This document shows positions 7,136-15,188 of a DNA stretch of 25,934 bases, piece by piece. The stretch's first letter is position 1. Each line of letters opens with the position of its first letter. The stretch comes from Parachlamydiales bacterium. Its GTDB lineage: Bacteria > Chlamydiota > Chlamydiia > Chlamydiales > JAJFMK01. The stretch covers positions 1 through 25,934 of the forward strand of contig JAGVKY010000097.1 of NCBI GenBank assembly GCA_020050175.1, given 5' to 3'. A program made the translations under genes and the position numbers. A model generated the notes under the pieces. It was not told where the DNA came from. It ran no database searches and saw only the letters and a list, made by a program, of their open reading frames with translations.

Positions 7136-8538
7136 CCAACTAGATCGTAGCCTGCGACATCGGTGATCTTGATTTGGTAAATTTCACCAAATTTTTTGAT
7201 GCCTCGGGGATCATTGATCAGCACGAAACCATCAATATCGGGGCACTGTCCTCGATGGCGGCCAACCATGAGAAGGTTGGTCTCGGGGTGATACCCTTCA
7301 ACCACAACAGGAATTTTCTTGCCGATCCACCGGCGGTTCCATGAGGCCACTTGCTCAGCTTGGATTTTCATCAGTTCTTCCCAGCGCTTGACCTTGATCT
7401 CTTCTGGGATTTGGTCAGGGAGATCGTAAGCTGGACTGCCAGGTTCGTTGGAATATTTAAAAATTCCGACATTGTCTAAAGGGACAGTTTTGATGAACTC
7501 TTTTAGCTCTTGGAACGCTTCGTCTGTTTCACCTGGAAAGCCAACAATTAAGCTTGTCCGGATAGACATTTCGGGGATTCTTTTCCGAAGTGTCTGGATC
7601 GTCGAAAGGATTTCCTCTTTGGAGGTCATCCGACGCATCGCTTTCAACATCCCATCATTAATATGCTGAATCGGCATGTCGAGATAGGGACAGATCCTCT
7701 TATCCCTTTCGATCAATTCGAGGAGCTCGTCATTGATTTCATCAGGGTAGAGGTAAAGAAGACGGAGCCAATAATCGCCCGGCTCTTGGAGAATCGTTTT
7801 TAAAAGTTCGACAAGACCTGATTCGTTACGAAGGCGAGTATCCTTGCCATAATCACCAAGATCCTGGGCAATTAAGATAATCTCCTTAACGCCGCGCTCT
7901 CTTAAAACTCTAAACTCTTTGATGACCTGGGCAACCTCTTTGCTCTTAAGAGGCCCTTTAATCTGAGGAATGATGCAATAGGCGCATCGCTTGCGACACC
8001 CTTCAGCGATCTTAAGATAAGCAAAATGTTTAGGGGTCGAAATTTGGCGGGGGATCTCACCAGCTTCGAGATAGCTTCTGTTGGTGGTGATCTCTTCCCC
8101 TTGCTCTGTCGATTTGACCGCTTTAAGTATCCCTTCGACATCGCCGGAACCTAAATAATAATCGACTGTTGAGAATCGCTCTTTTAGGAGGTGGGAGTGG
8201 GACTGAACCATGCAGCCCGTCACGATAAGCTTCGCTCCATTCTTTTTCGATTTAAGGACCTGATCAACAGTTCCCATCGACTCTTCTCTAGAGGCTTCTA
8301 AAAATCCACAAGTATTAATGACTAAATAGTCAGCTTTCTCTAACTTTTCTGTCGCCTCATAGCCGGCCTGCAGTAAAATTCCCAGCATCACCTCGCTATC
8401 CACGAGATTTCTTGGGCAACCGAGGCTGATAAAATGAATTTTATTCCCAAGTTTGGGCAGACGAAGCTTGCCATCCTTAGGGGAATTGGCAACAGCGGAA
8501 GGGGTAGATGTCGACTTTTCTTTGTAGAGCTTTAGCAT
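7123..8538 (-). CDS. rimO: Ribosomal protein S12 methylthiotransferase RimO
   Basis: A radical-SAM enzyme that methylthiolates the conserved Asp of ribosomal protein S12, in the cytosol. The N-terminal UPF0004 domain has Cys41 (SLGCPRN), Cys77 (NTCGF) and Cys109 (VTGCM), which hold the auxiliary cluster. The radical-SAM motif CRKRCAYC gives Cys181, Cys185 and Cys188. A TRAM domain closes the protein (KKIPVVVEGY to the end). VDSEVMLG in the first conserved block points to RimO rather than MiaB. The length, 471 aa, is normal for the family with about 30 poorly conserved N-terminal residues. I chose the ATG at 8538. A GTG at 8556 falls in a small inverted repeat and is less likely. Its stop overlaps that of the convergent phosphatase gene. 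Confidence 0.95.
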   Translation of the reverse strand: MLKLYKEKSTSTPSAVANSPKDGKLRLPKLGNKIHFISLGCPRNLVDSEVMLGILLQAGYEATEKLEKADYLVINTCGFLEASREESMGTVDQVLKSKKNGAKLIVTGCMVQSHSHLLKERFSTVDYYLGSGDVEGILKAVKSTEQGEEITTNRSYLEAGEIPRQISTPKHFAYLKIAEGCRKRCAYCIIPQIKGPLKSKEVAQVIKEFRVLRERGVKEIILIAQDLGDYGKDTRLRNESGLVELLKTILQEPGDYWLRLLYLYPDEINDELLELIERDKRICPYLDMPIQHINDGMLKAMRRMTSKEEILSTIQTLRKRIPEMSIRTSLIVGFPGETDEAFQELKEFIKTVPLDNVGIFKYSNEPGSPAYDLPDQIPEEIKVKRWEELMKIQAEQVASWNRRWIGKKIPVVVEGYHPETNLLMVGRHRGQCPDIDGFVLINDPRGIKKFGEIYQIKITDVAGYDLVGSCI

Positions 8539-8551
8539 AGCCGGACATCTT

Positions 8552-8572
8552 ATCACTTTTTTTATAAGTGAT
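8552..8572. repeat. Short inverted repeat upstream of rimO
   Basis: ATCACTT at 8552-8558 and AAGTGAT at 8566-8572 form a perfect 7-bp inverted repeat around seven bases. It lies 14 bases before the rimO ATG, between that start and a TATAAT on the minus strand, so it would be in the rimO leader or act as an operator. It has no T-run in a position to terminate transcription. Confidence 0.35.
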
Positions 8573-8825
8573 GAAGCATTATAAATATTTGTTTAATATT
8601 ATAGAGGAGCAGCTTAACCATGTTATCGTACCTATTCAACCAGATGCCGCGCTGCCAGTTTTAAAAGAGTTAGCCCCAAAGGCGCTCTCTAGGTCCCTTA
8701 TGGTCGTCCTTTCACCTAGTAGCACCGCCTATCAGGATCGTACACCACCAACACCTCTATTATTTGTCAGATGTTTTATTGTTAAAGTAAATACTGTTTT
8801 CAAATATAATTTATTTGATTTCTAA
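8571..8825 (+). CDS. Doubtful 84-codon ORF crossing a GC-rich island
   Basis: An open frame of 84 codons from an ATG at 8571. No ribosome-binding site is visible before it. Its middle (LNHVIVPIQPDAALPVLKEL) is encoded by a segment of about 49% GC, while the ends lie in DNA of 14-18% GC and read like translated noise (FKYNLFDF at the end). I do not recognise the product. The frame could be a remnant of a foreign gene or simply an open frame across the repeat-bounded island at 8601-8760. I would not treat it as a functional gene without homologues. Confidence 0.2.
   Translation: MKHYKYLFNIIEEQLNHVIVPIQPDAALPVLKELAPKALSRSLMVVLSPSSTAYQDRTPPTPLLFVRCFIVKVNTVFKYNLFDF
8578..8583 (-). promoter_or_regulatory. 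Possible -10 element for rimO
   Basis: TATAAT on the minus strand (8583-8578) would place a start site near 8571, about 33 bases before the rimO ATG. No good -35 is seen at the usual distance (CTCTAT), and the region is so AT-rich that a perfect -10 by chance is plausible. Confidence 0.22.
8601..8760. mobile_element. 160-bp GC-rich island with terminal inverted repeats, MITE-like or gene relic
   Basis: ATAGAGG at 8601-8607 is matched by CCTCTAT at 8754-8760. Both ends are flanked by the same four bases, TATT (8597-8600 and 8761-8764), as a small target-site duplication would look. By hand count the inside has 79 G or C in 160 bases (49%), against 6 of 44 in the left flank and 14 of 80 in the right flank. 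It contains no transposase, and I saw no second copy in this window. Confidence 0.35.
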
Positions 8826-8839
8826 ATGGTTTTTGAAAA

Positions 8840-9421
8840 ATGACGGCTAATCAAATTAGTACTGTTTCTGTACGTGGCAACCTGCAATTGGAAGATGTCG
8901 TAAAAAATCTTATTGTTAGGGAATTGTCTTCTTTAAAGAATACGTTTAGCATTGAAAAAGCAATTGAAAGTTTATGGAATGAGACAAAAGATGCTCATCT
9001 CGTTTACCTCGATCATGTTGTGACTGGGGTAATGATATTTGATAGAGAAATTTCTGTAGATCCTGAAAATAGCTGTCCTTCAGTACATGTAAATACAATT
9101 ATTCTAGATTTTCGTTCTTCCGAAGAGAAAACAATCCTCTGTCAAGCTCTTCTTACTTCTGTTGAAGATCAAATTATTAGATTAGCTCAAAATAGAGCAT
9201 CAGATGTTGATATCAGATTTATTCAGCCAGGATTATTTACAAATAATTGCATCTTTGATTTATTTTGTAAAAAAAGCTATGGATTTTCATTTTTTTTCCC
9301 TTCAGAAAAATTCCCTTTAGGACACACTAAACTAGAAAAAACCTTTAAATTTTGTTTAGAGCCCCCTGTCGCCTCTTTATTTCCTTCCGCTTCTGATATT
9401 TTCAAGGTGAGGATTCCCTAG
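8840..9421 (+). CDS. AT-rich hypothetical protein, weakly GNAT-like
   Basis: A 193-aa protein I cannot name. The order of elements is faintly like a GCN5-type acetyltransferase: a strand with a turn (HVVTGVMIF), a long strand (VHVNTIILDF), a helix after SSEEKTILCQALLTSVEDQI, and a last strand leading to a Lys-Lys-Ser-Tyr-Gly-Phe near residue 145. However, the acetyl-CoA-binding Q/RxxGxG/A loop is not evident, so this is only a shape argument. There is no signal peptide or membrane helix. The ATG at 8840 lacks a clear ribosome-binding site. A five-codon frame (MVFEK) from 8826 ends by overlapping it, probably by chance. Base composition is much more AT-rich than in the neighbouring rimO and priA, which suggests fast drift or later arrival. 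Confidence 0.65.
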   Translation: MTANQISTVSVRGNLQLEDVVKNLIVRELSSLKNTFSIEKAIESLWNETKDAHLVYLDHVVTGVMIFDREISVDPENSCPSVHVNTIILDFRSSEEKTILCQALLTSVEDQIIRLAQNRASDVDIRFIQPGLFTNNCIFDLFCKKSYGFSFFFPSEKFPLGHTKLEKTFKFCLEPPVASLFPSASDIFKVRIP

Positions 9422-9422
9422 G

Positions 9423-11432
9423 CTAAAAAAGGTGAAGCGGATCGACATCTACTTTTAAATAATAGTTGCGAGATTTTTGGTAGGGCCTTAATTGCCCTTT
9501 GGCTACCCAGTCTTGAAAAGGACGGAGATTAGCAGCTTTGAGAAGGCATTGAAAATAGTGTTCATCACGAACGCGACTTCTTCCACAAGGGACGACAGGG
9601 TAGATGGTAAAAGAAGGGGGTAATTCCCGGATGAGCTGTTCCCGCAGGGTTTCTAAGGTTTTTTGGACTTCTGTTTCATTTTCACCTCGGATGATCAATT
9701 TTGCTAATCGACAGAAAGGGGGAAAATTAAGGAGCTTTCTTCCCTCTTTTTCCTCTTTGTAAAAAGGCCGGTAGGCGTGAGAGATAACGTGGTTAAAGAT
9801 GGGATGACCTTTAAGGTGAGTCTGTAAAACAACTTCTCCTTCAATTTCTCCGCGGCCTGCTCGCCCTGCAACTTGAGTCAGAATTTGGAAGGTCATTTCT
9901 CCAGTTCTAAAGTCAGGAAGATGAAGATGTTGATCGGCATTTAGAATACCGACTAGGGTCACTTGAGGAAAGTTAAGCCCTTTTGCCACCATCTGTGTTC
10001 CGATCAAAATATCCCCTTTTCCACTCGCAAAAGCTCTCAAAAGAGTTTCGTGCGAACCTTTCTGTTTTGTTGTATCACGATCCATCCTCAGGATGCGTGC
10101 TTCAGGAAACAGGGCATGCAAAATACTTTCAACCCGCTCTGTTCCAAAACCTTTGTAAGCAAGTAAAGCGCTTTTGCAAGTAGGGCATGTCCTCCAAGGA
10201 GGCGTTGCAAAACCGCAGGCATGGCATTGCAATTCCCCATCCTTTCGATGAAAAGTGATCGGTATAGTGCAATGAGGGCATTGGATTGGGGCTTGGCATT
10301 CAGAACAAAAGAGGGAGGTGTGGTGTCCTCGACGGTTTAAAAAAAGAATAGTCTGCTCTCCTTTTTCTAAACGCTGTTTTATCCCTTCAATCAAAGGATC
10401 TGATAGAAGGCAAAACCCTCCATGCTTTTCATCCTCACGGACCATATCGACAATGTTGATTTTTGGAAGCGGCTTTTTTGTTGGACGGTCTTCCAGGGTA
10501 TGGAGGGCGTATTTTCCTTCCAAGGCACGTGTAAAGCTCTCAAGGCTCGGCGTTGCACTGCCCATTAAAACTAAGGCACCTGCCTCTTTCCCTCGGACAA
10601 GGGCAAGATCACGGGCATGGTAGCAAGGGGCTTCTTCGTTTTGTTTATAAGCCCCTTCATGCTCTTCATCGATAATGATGAGACCGAGATTTTGAATGGG
10701 GCTGAAAAGGGTTGATCTTGCCCCTATGACTATTCTTGTTTCACCATGCAGAAGCGCCTGCCAGCCCGCGTTTCTTTCCCCTTGCGATAAACGATGATGG
10801 AGGACTGACAGGTCTTCATTAAAACGACTTTTTAGCCTTTCTAAAATCTGTGTTGTTAAGGCAACTTCTGGGACAAGAAAAAGGACCCCTTTTCCCATCT
10901 CAAGCGCTTTTTCCATAAGTTGGAGATAAACTTCGGTTTTCCCGCTCCCTGTAACACCAAAAAGAAGATGAGCCGAAAACCCTCCTTTAACTAGCGAGTC
11001 TCTAAGTGAAAGGAGAACTTTTTCTTGCTCTTCTGTTAGTTTTTTTGCCTTAACAGGAAGAAAAGAGGCTTTTTCTAAAGGGTAAAAGGGGGCTTCTTCC
11101 TTTTTACGCATCGTCACATTTTCTTTGACCCCTTTCGGGATCACCATTCTTAGCACTTTTTGAAGAGGGGTGCAGTAGTAATGGGCGACAAATTGAAAAA
11201 GCTTAAAAAGTTCCTTGTCAAAAAGAGGTGTAGGGTAAACGAGAGAAGTTAGGGGGAGGGGAGGGGAGGGACTAAGAGGAGTCTCTTTTGTATGGAGTAT
11301 CCATCCTTCCACTTCCCTTCCTCGAAGGGGAACTTTAACTCGCATTCCTGATAAGGGCACAATCCCTTCAGGCACATGATATTCCAGAGGTTTTCCAACC
11401 CCTTCATCCAAAAGAACATCAACGTATTTCAC
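9423..11432 (-). CDS. priA: Primosomal protein N', replication-restart helicase PriA
   Basis: A 3'-to-5' DNA helicase that reloads the replisome at collapsed forks. The N-terminal 3'-DNA-binding domain covers about the first 100 residues. Walker A GVTGSGKT is at 159-166, the DEEH box at 255-258 and the late helicase motif QVAGRAGRGE at about 520-529. Eight cysteines (376, 379, 385, 388, 403, 406, 416, 419) form the two zinc sites inserted in helicase lobe 2, which is diagnostic for PriA. It has 669 aa, somewhat shorter than the roughly 730 aa of E. coli PriA, mostly through a compact N-terminus. The start is GTG at 11432 and overlaps the upstream 173-aa gene by 14 bases. It is the last gene of a mutS-led run. 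Confidence 0.95.
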   Translation of the reverse strand: MKYVDVLLDEGVGKPLEYHVPEGIVPLSGMRVKVPLRGREVEGWILHTKETPLSPSPPLPLTSLVYPTPLFDKELFKLFQFVAHYYCTPLQKVLRMVIPKGVKENVTMRKKEEAPFYPLEKASFLPVKAKKLTEEQEKVLLSLRDSLVKGGFSAHLLFGVTGSGKTEVYLQLMEKALEMGKGVLFLVPEVALTTQILERLKSRFNEDLSVLHHRLSQGERNAGWQALLHGETRIVIGARSTLFSPIQNLGLIIIDEEHEGAYKQNEEAPCYHARDLALVRGKEAGALVLMGSATPSLESFTRALEGKYALHTLEDRPTKKPLPKINIVDMVREDEKHGGFCLLSDPLIEGIKQRLEKGEQTILFLNRRGHHTSLFCSECQAPIQCPHCTIPITFHRKDGELQCHACGFATPPWRTCPTCKSALLAYKGFGTERVESILHALFPEARILRMDRDTTKQKGSHETLLRAFASGKGDILIGTQMVAKGLNFPQVTLVGILNADQHLHLPDFRTGEMTFQILTQVAGRAGRGEIEGEVVLQTHLKGHPIFNHVISHAYRPFYKEEKEGRKLLNFPPFCRLAKLIIRGENETEVQKTLETLREQLIRELPPSFTIYPVVPCGRSRVRDEHYFQCLLKAANLRPFQDWVAKGQLRPYQKSRNYYLKVDVDPLHLF

Positions 11433-11940
11433 TAAGACGATTCCAGAGTTCTAACTTCGCCTTTTTGTCTGCCGAAAGTTGAGACCATTCGGCAAAGGGA
11501 ATTTCAAGGCATTCCGATTTTCCGATCTTCTCTTGTAACAATTTTAGGGTGCTGATAGTGCCGATCACCGCTCGATACTCTCTAGGGACTTCTTTCGCCT
11601 CTTCTACGATTAAAAGATCGCAAAGAGAGAGCTTTGTGCGGATGGCTTGCAATAGATTTTCTGCATCTTTGAGCTCATCTCGTTTAACAACTAAAAGGAA
11701 TCCCTGAAGCCCTAATTCGGGAAAAAGAGCATTCATTTTCCTTTTCATTGGATCTTGATCAAATTTAAGTGGAGAAGGGGGAGGGTTGAGTTCAATTCTC
11801 CCTTTCTTCGCAGCTGCAACTGCCGCAGGATCAGATTTTTTTGGAATCTCGCTCATAGGGATGTAGGTTCCAGGGGGATAGGTTTCTAGCATGTGGAGCT
11901 TTAAACTAAGGACAAGATCAGAAAAGGAAAAGCTGTTCAT
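11419..11940 (-). CDS. Conserved-looking 173-aa protein between mutS and priA
   Basis: I do not recognise this protein firmly. Its N-terminal 70 residues are Pro- and Lys-rich and probably flexible (KKGRIELNPPPSPLKF). The C-terminal 100 residues alternate strands and helices (GFLLVVKRDEL, LLQAIRTKLSLCDLLIVEE, YRAVIGTISTLKLL) and end in a helix containing LELWNRL. That order, with a final Lys-rich helix carrying Leu-Trp, recalls the small Rossmann-like psi subunit (HolD) of DNA polymerase III, but this is a guess. The ATG at 11940 overlaps the mutS end by 23 bases, and its own end overlaps priA by 14, so all three are co-translated. This context favours a role in DNA replication or repair. Confidence 0.8.
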   Translation of the reverse strand: MNSFSFSDLVLSLKLHMLETYPPGTYIPMSEIPKKSDPAAVAAAKKGRIELNPPPSPLKFDQDPMKRKMNALFPELGLQGFLLVVKRDELKDAENLLQAIRTKLSLCDLLIVEEAKEVPREYRAVIGTISTLKLLQEKIGKSECLEIPFAEWSQLSADKKAKLELWNRLSEIR

Positions 11941-14395
11941 GACCCACCGGACGTAAAGTTTTTTTAGGGCGTTCTTGTGTTTGTGCTTCCAGCCGTTTCA
12001 AAACCTCAAAGGCCTGAGAGATGACAACTGCAGGTAGCCCTGCAAGCTTCGCCACATGAATCCCATAGCTCCGATCGCAAGCCCCTTCCACAATCTTACG
12101 GAGAAACAAAATTCCAGAGCCACTCTCTTGAACGGCCGAATGGTAATTCTTTACCCCATCATGAAATTTTTCAAGTTCTGTTAACTCAAAATAATGGGTC
12201 GCAAAAAGAGTTTTAGCCTGCTTGCCTGTTTCGTTAAGCAAATATTCTGCCACAGCCCAAGCAATCGAAATTCCATCGAAAGTGCTTGTTCCCCTACCGA
12301 TTTCATCTAGAATGACTAATGACTTAGGGGTGGTGTGATTGAGAATGTAGGCTGTTTCTGACATCTCAACCATAAAGGTCGACTGCCCGCGGCTTAAGTC
12401 GTCGCTTGCTCCTATCCGGGTAAACAAACGATCGACAAGGCCGACATGGGCAAATTTTGCAGGGACATAGCCACCCATCTGAGCCAAAATAACAATGAGG
12501 GCCACTTGACGGATGTAGGTCGATTTCCCAGCCATGTTGGGTCCGGTGATAATTTTCATCCGGGCATCTTTACCGTTTAGATGAGTATCGTTCGGAACAA
12601 AGGGGGCATCCATTGCAAGTGATTCAATCACAGGATGGCGTCCACCTTCAATTTTGAGCACCAAGGATTCATCTACAATCGGCTTAGAATAGCTGCCGCG
12701 GTAGGAAACGAGGGCTAATGAAACTAGTGCGTCAATTGTTGCCACCCATCGCCCATTTTCAAAGAGGATATCGAGGTGAGGATTTAGCCGAGAGATTAAA
12801 TCGTAATAAACTGTCTTTTCAATTTCTCGAATTCTTTCTTCGCTTGCAAAAACTTTTGCCTCAAAGGTTTTGAGCTCTGGAGTAACAAAGCGCTCTCCAT
12901 TCGATAAAGTTTGACGCCGCTCAAAAGCAGGAGGAACTTTATCAGACTGTCCTCGACTCACTTCAATGTAGTAACCAGACATCCGGTTAAAGCCTACTTT
13001 AAGTGTCTTTATTCCAGTCTCATCTCTCATTTGTTGCTGATAATGCATGAGATGTTCTTGAACGTTTTCTGCAAGCGAGCGGAAGTTATCTAGCTCGGCA
13101 TGGACTCCTTTACGGATCACTCCACCATCTTGCAGCTTAGCTGGGGGAGGGTCGCTAATCGTATCAAGCAGCATAGCAGCTAGATCATCCAGAGGCTTAA
13201 GCGAATGAATCGCTGTATCTAATAGACAAGGGGAGAGAGAAAAAGACTCAAGATGTCTTTTTAAGGGAGGAAGGGCTTTTAAGGAATGAGCTAAAGCCAA
13301 AAGATCACGGGGTGAGGCAAGTCCGGTGGCGACCTTAACCACAAGCCTTTCAATATCCCGAATTTTTTCAAGCTTTTGAGGAAGTTCTAAGAGTTGGCAC
13401 GCCTTGTCTAAAAGAATTTCAAGGCTCTTTTGTCTCTCATAAATAGCAGATACATCGTGAAGCGGCCTTTTGAGCCAATCTTTTAATAGTCTTCCCCCCA
13501 TGGGAGTTTCTGTTCGATCCAAAAGGGAAAAAAAGGAGCTTTTCCCTTCAAAGAGTTCCAGGTGTTTTTCTGTCGCACGATCAATTTCCAAAAAACCTTG
13601 AGGGCGATAAAAGCCAAGCTTTTTAATAGCTTTAAGGGATTGCGAAAGCTCCTCCTGGAAATAGGCTAAAAGACCCCCAGTAGCTTCGATAGCACCATTT
13701 TTTCCCTGAAGTCCAAATCCATCTAAAGTGTAAACGCCAAAATGGCGACGTAACCTTTCAAAACTTTCAGGTTGATCAAAGTGCCAGTCATTAAAAGTGT
13801 GGATAAGACAGCCTAACGCCTCTTTCCATCGGATAAGACGTTCCCGATGGCGATTCCAAAAACCCTCTGGAACTAAAATTTCTTTAGGGGAATTTTTAAA
13901 AAGTTCTCCCTCTAAAGCATCCATTCCTTCGACTTCAGTGACTTGAAAATGGCTGCAAGAGAGATCTAAAAAGGCAATGCCAAATGATTTTCCTACCTGA
14001 GAAATAGAAACAAAAAGATTGAGATCTTTTTCTCCTAAAAGGGAAGAGTCAATAAGCGTTCCAGGAGAGAGCAATCTGACAACTTCTCTTTTAACAAGCC
14101 CTTTAACCTTAGAAGGATCTTCCATTTGCTCGGCGACTGCCACCCGGTATCCCTTGGCGACCATCCGATCTATGTACCCTTCAACACTCTGGGCTGGAAC
14201 CCCCCCCATGGGGACATCGCCTCGCTTAGTCAAAGTTAAATCTAATTCTTTGCAGAGACATTCAGCATCTTCGTAGAATGCTTCATAGAAATCGCCCATT
14301 CTAAAAAGCAAAATTGCAGTTCCTGCCTGCTTTTTACACTGCTCCCATTGGGCCATCATCGGTGTCGTTTTGCGTGTATCAGAGAGAGTTGCCAT
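11918..14395 (-). CDS. mutS: DNA mismatch repair protein MutS
   Basis: Recognises mispaired and looped bases and starts mismatch repair with MutL. It has 825 aa, close to the usual 850. The mismatch-reading Phe-x-Glu is at residues 36-38 in RMGDFYEAF. The lever and clamp regions follow, with FNRMSGYYIEVS in the middle. The ATPase domain has Walker A GPNMAGKST at about 616-624 and Walker B LVILDEIGRGTSTFDG near 692. The helix-turn-helix dimerisation part follows (GIHVAKLAGLPA). The C-terminal PxxLF-like end (RPVGHEQLFLF) resembles the beta-clamp contact found at MutS tails. The ATG at 14395 is the first possible start. It heads the run to priA and is divergent from the trehalose operon. Confidence 0.97.
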   Translation of the reverse strand: MATLSDTRKTTPMMAQWEQCKKQAGTAILLFRMGDFYEAFYEDAECLCKELDLTLTKRGDVPMGGVPAQSVEGYIDRMVAKGYRVAVAEQMEDPSKVKGLVKREVVRLLSPGTLIDSSLLGEKDLNLFVSISQVGKSFGIAFLDLSCSHFQVTEVEGMDALEGELFKNSPKEILVPEGFWNRHRERLIRWKEALGCLIHTFNDWHFDQPESFERLRRHFGVYTLDGFGLQGKNGAIEATGGLLAYFQEELSQSLKAIKKLGFYRPQGFLEIDRATEKHLELFEGKSSFFSLLDRTETPMGGRLLKDWLKRPLHDVSAIYERQKSLEILLDKACQLLELPQKLEKIRDIERLVVKVATGLASPRDLLALAHSLKALPPLKRHLESFSLSPCLLDTAIHSLKPLDDLAAMLLDTISDPPPAKLQDGGVIRKGVHAELDNFRSLAENVQEHLMHYQQQMRDETGIKTLKVGFNRMSGYYIEVSRGQSDKVPPAFERRQTLSNGERFVTPELKTFEAKVFASEERIREIEKTVYYDLISRLNPHLDILFENGRWVATIDALVSLALVSYRGSYSKPIVDESLVLKIEGGRHPVIESLAMDAPFVPNDTHLNGKDARMKIITGPNMAGKSTYIRQVALIVILAQMGGYVPAKFAHVGLVDRLFTRIGASDDLSRGQSTFMVEMSETAYILNHTTPKSLVILDEIGRGTSTFDGISIAWAVAEYLLNETGKQAKTLFATHYFELTELEKFHDGVKNYHSAVQESGSGILFLRKIVEGACDRSYGIHVAKLAGLPAVVISQAFEVLKRLEAQTQERPKKTLRPVGHEQLFLF

Positions 14396-14525
14396 GCCAC
14401 GAAATCATATAGGAGAACCCCTTTTTCGGAGCAGCACTCAAAATCGTTAATTTTGTTAAGTGGCTAAAAATAGATGGCTTAAAAAATTAATCTTACAATT
14501 AAAAAAATCACTTACAAAAAGGCGT

Positions 14526-15188
14526 ATGGAAGAAATTAAACCTTTTTATGTAAGGGATTGCGCCTTAGCTGCTATTGCGACAGGTGAAAAAGCCCAAAAC
14601 CTTCATGAGTTTCGCGACAAGCTTCTTTCTGCCCATCACGGATGTATTTATTATCACTTTTGGGGGGGGAGGCTTAGAACATCCTTTGAATACCGAGAAT
14701 ACCATAACGATTTCTCTTTCTGGAGCCACCATTGCCTCCATGATGATATTTTAGCAGAACGTTTAGAGCTTTTAGATCCAACGGATTTTGTTACTACGGA
14801 AAATCTTCAAAATGAATTAGTAGAAATAGTAGATGCAAGATTAGATGAATTAGATGTGATTCCTTGGTCAAAACCAGGAGAGCAGTTTCATTTTGTCCGT
14901 TCTAAAATTATTGTTTTTCAAACACGCTACAGTCTTTCCCGGCCGGAAGAACTTGTTACTATCATCCCTAAATTAACAAACAGCAGCCTTTTTTATCATT
15001 TTATTGATTCTGCCCGTCGATTGCCTGAAAGAAATGATGATTTTAGCGCTTGGTTGCAAGGGTTTGAGGGAGAATACCAAGAACTGATTACTCGTCTTCA
15101 CCGGATCGATCCTTACCTCATTCGCCTGGGAAGCTTAAAAGAAAAACTAACCACTATTTTTACTGAGTATTTTTCTAACCATGAATAA
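14526..15188 (+). CDS. DUF5752-like duplicated protein heading the trehalose operon
   Basis: A 220-aa protein of unknown biochemistry that I match to the DUF5752 family, known from context near TreT-type glycosyltransferases. It is an internal duplication. Half one has YYHFWGGRLR (His44, Arg49), NDFSFW (Asn61 to Trp66) and LLDPTDF (Asp84). Half two repeats this as FYHFIDSARRL (His158), NDDFSAW (Asn170 to Trp176) and IDPYL (Asp195), each followed by a similar helix. There is no signal peptide, so it is cytosolic. The ATG at 14526 has AAGG five bases before it. A GTG at 14460 would add a Lys-rich 22-residue extension without a ribosome-binding site. Its end overlaps treT by 8 bases. It could regulate or scaffold the trehalose enzymes. 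Confidence 0.8.
   Translation: MEEIKPFYVRDCALAAIATGEKAQNLHEFRDKLLSAHHGCIYYHFWGGRLRTSFEYREYHNDFSFWSHHCLHDDILAERLELLDPTDFVTTENLQNELVEIVDARLDELDVIPWSKPGEQFHFVRSKIIVFQTRYSLSRPEELVTIIPKLTNSSLFYHFIDSARRLPERNDDFSAWLQGFEGEYQELITRLHRIDPYLIRLGSLKEKLTTIFTEYFSNHE

Noticed and set aside
8539..8556. GTG start for RimO at 8556
   Set aside because: It lies in the inverted repeat at 8552-8572, and the added residues are outside the conserved domain. ATG at 8538 is simpler.
8571..8825. tRNA, tmRNA or RNase P RNA in the GC-rich island
   Set aside because: I looked for cloverleaf arms, a T-loop motif and known conserved segments and found none. Only the flanking inverted repeat is clear.
11229..11290. G-rich tract (repeated ggggagggg units on the plus strand) as a quadruplex or repeat element
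   Set aside because: On the coding strand it is simply Pro/Ser/Leu codons of the PriA linker (SPSPPLPL). No sign of a separate element.
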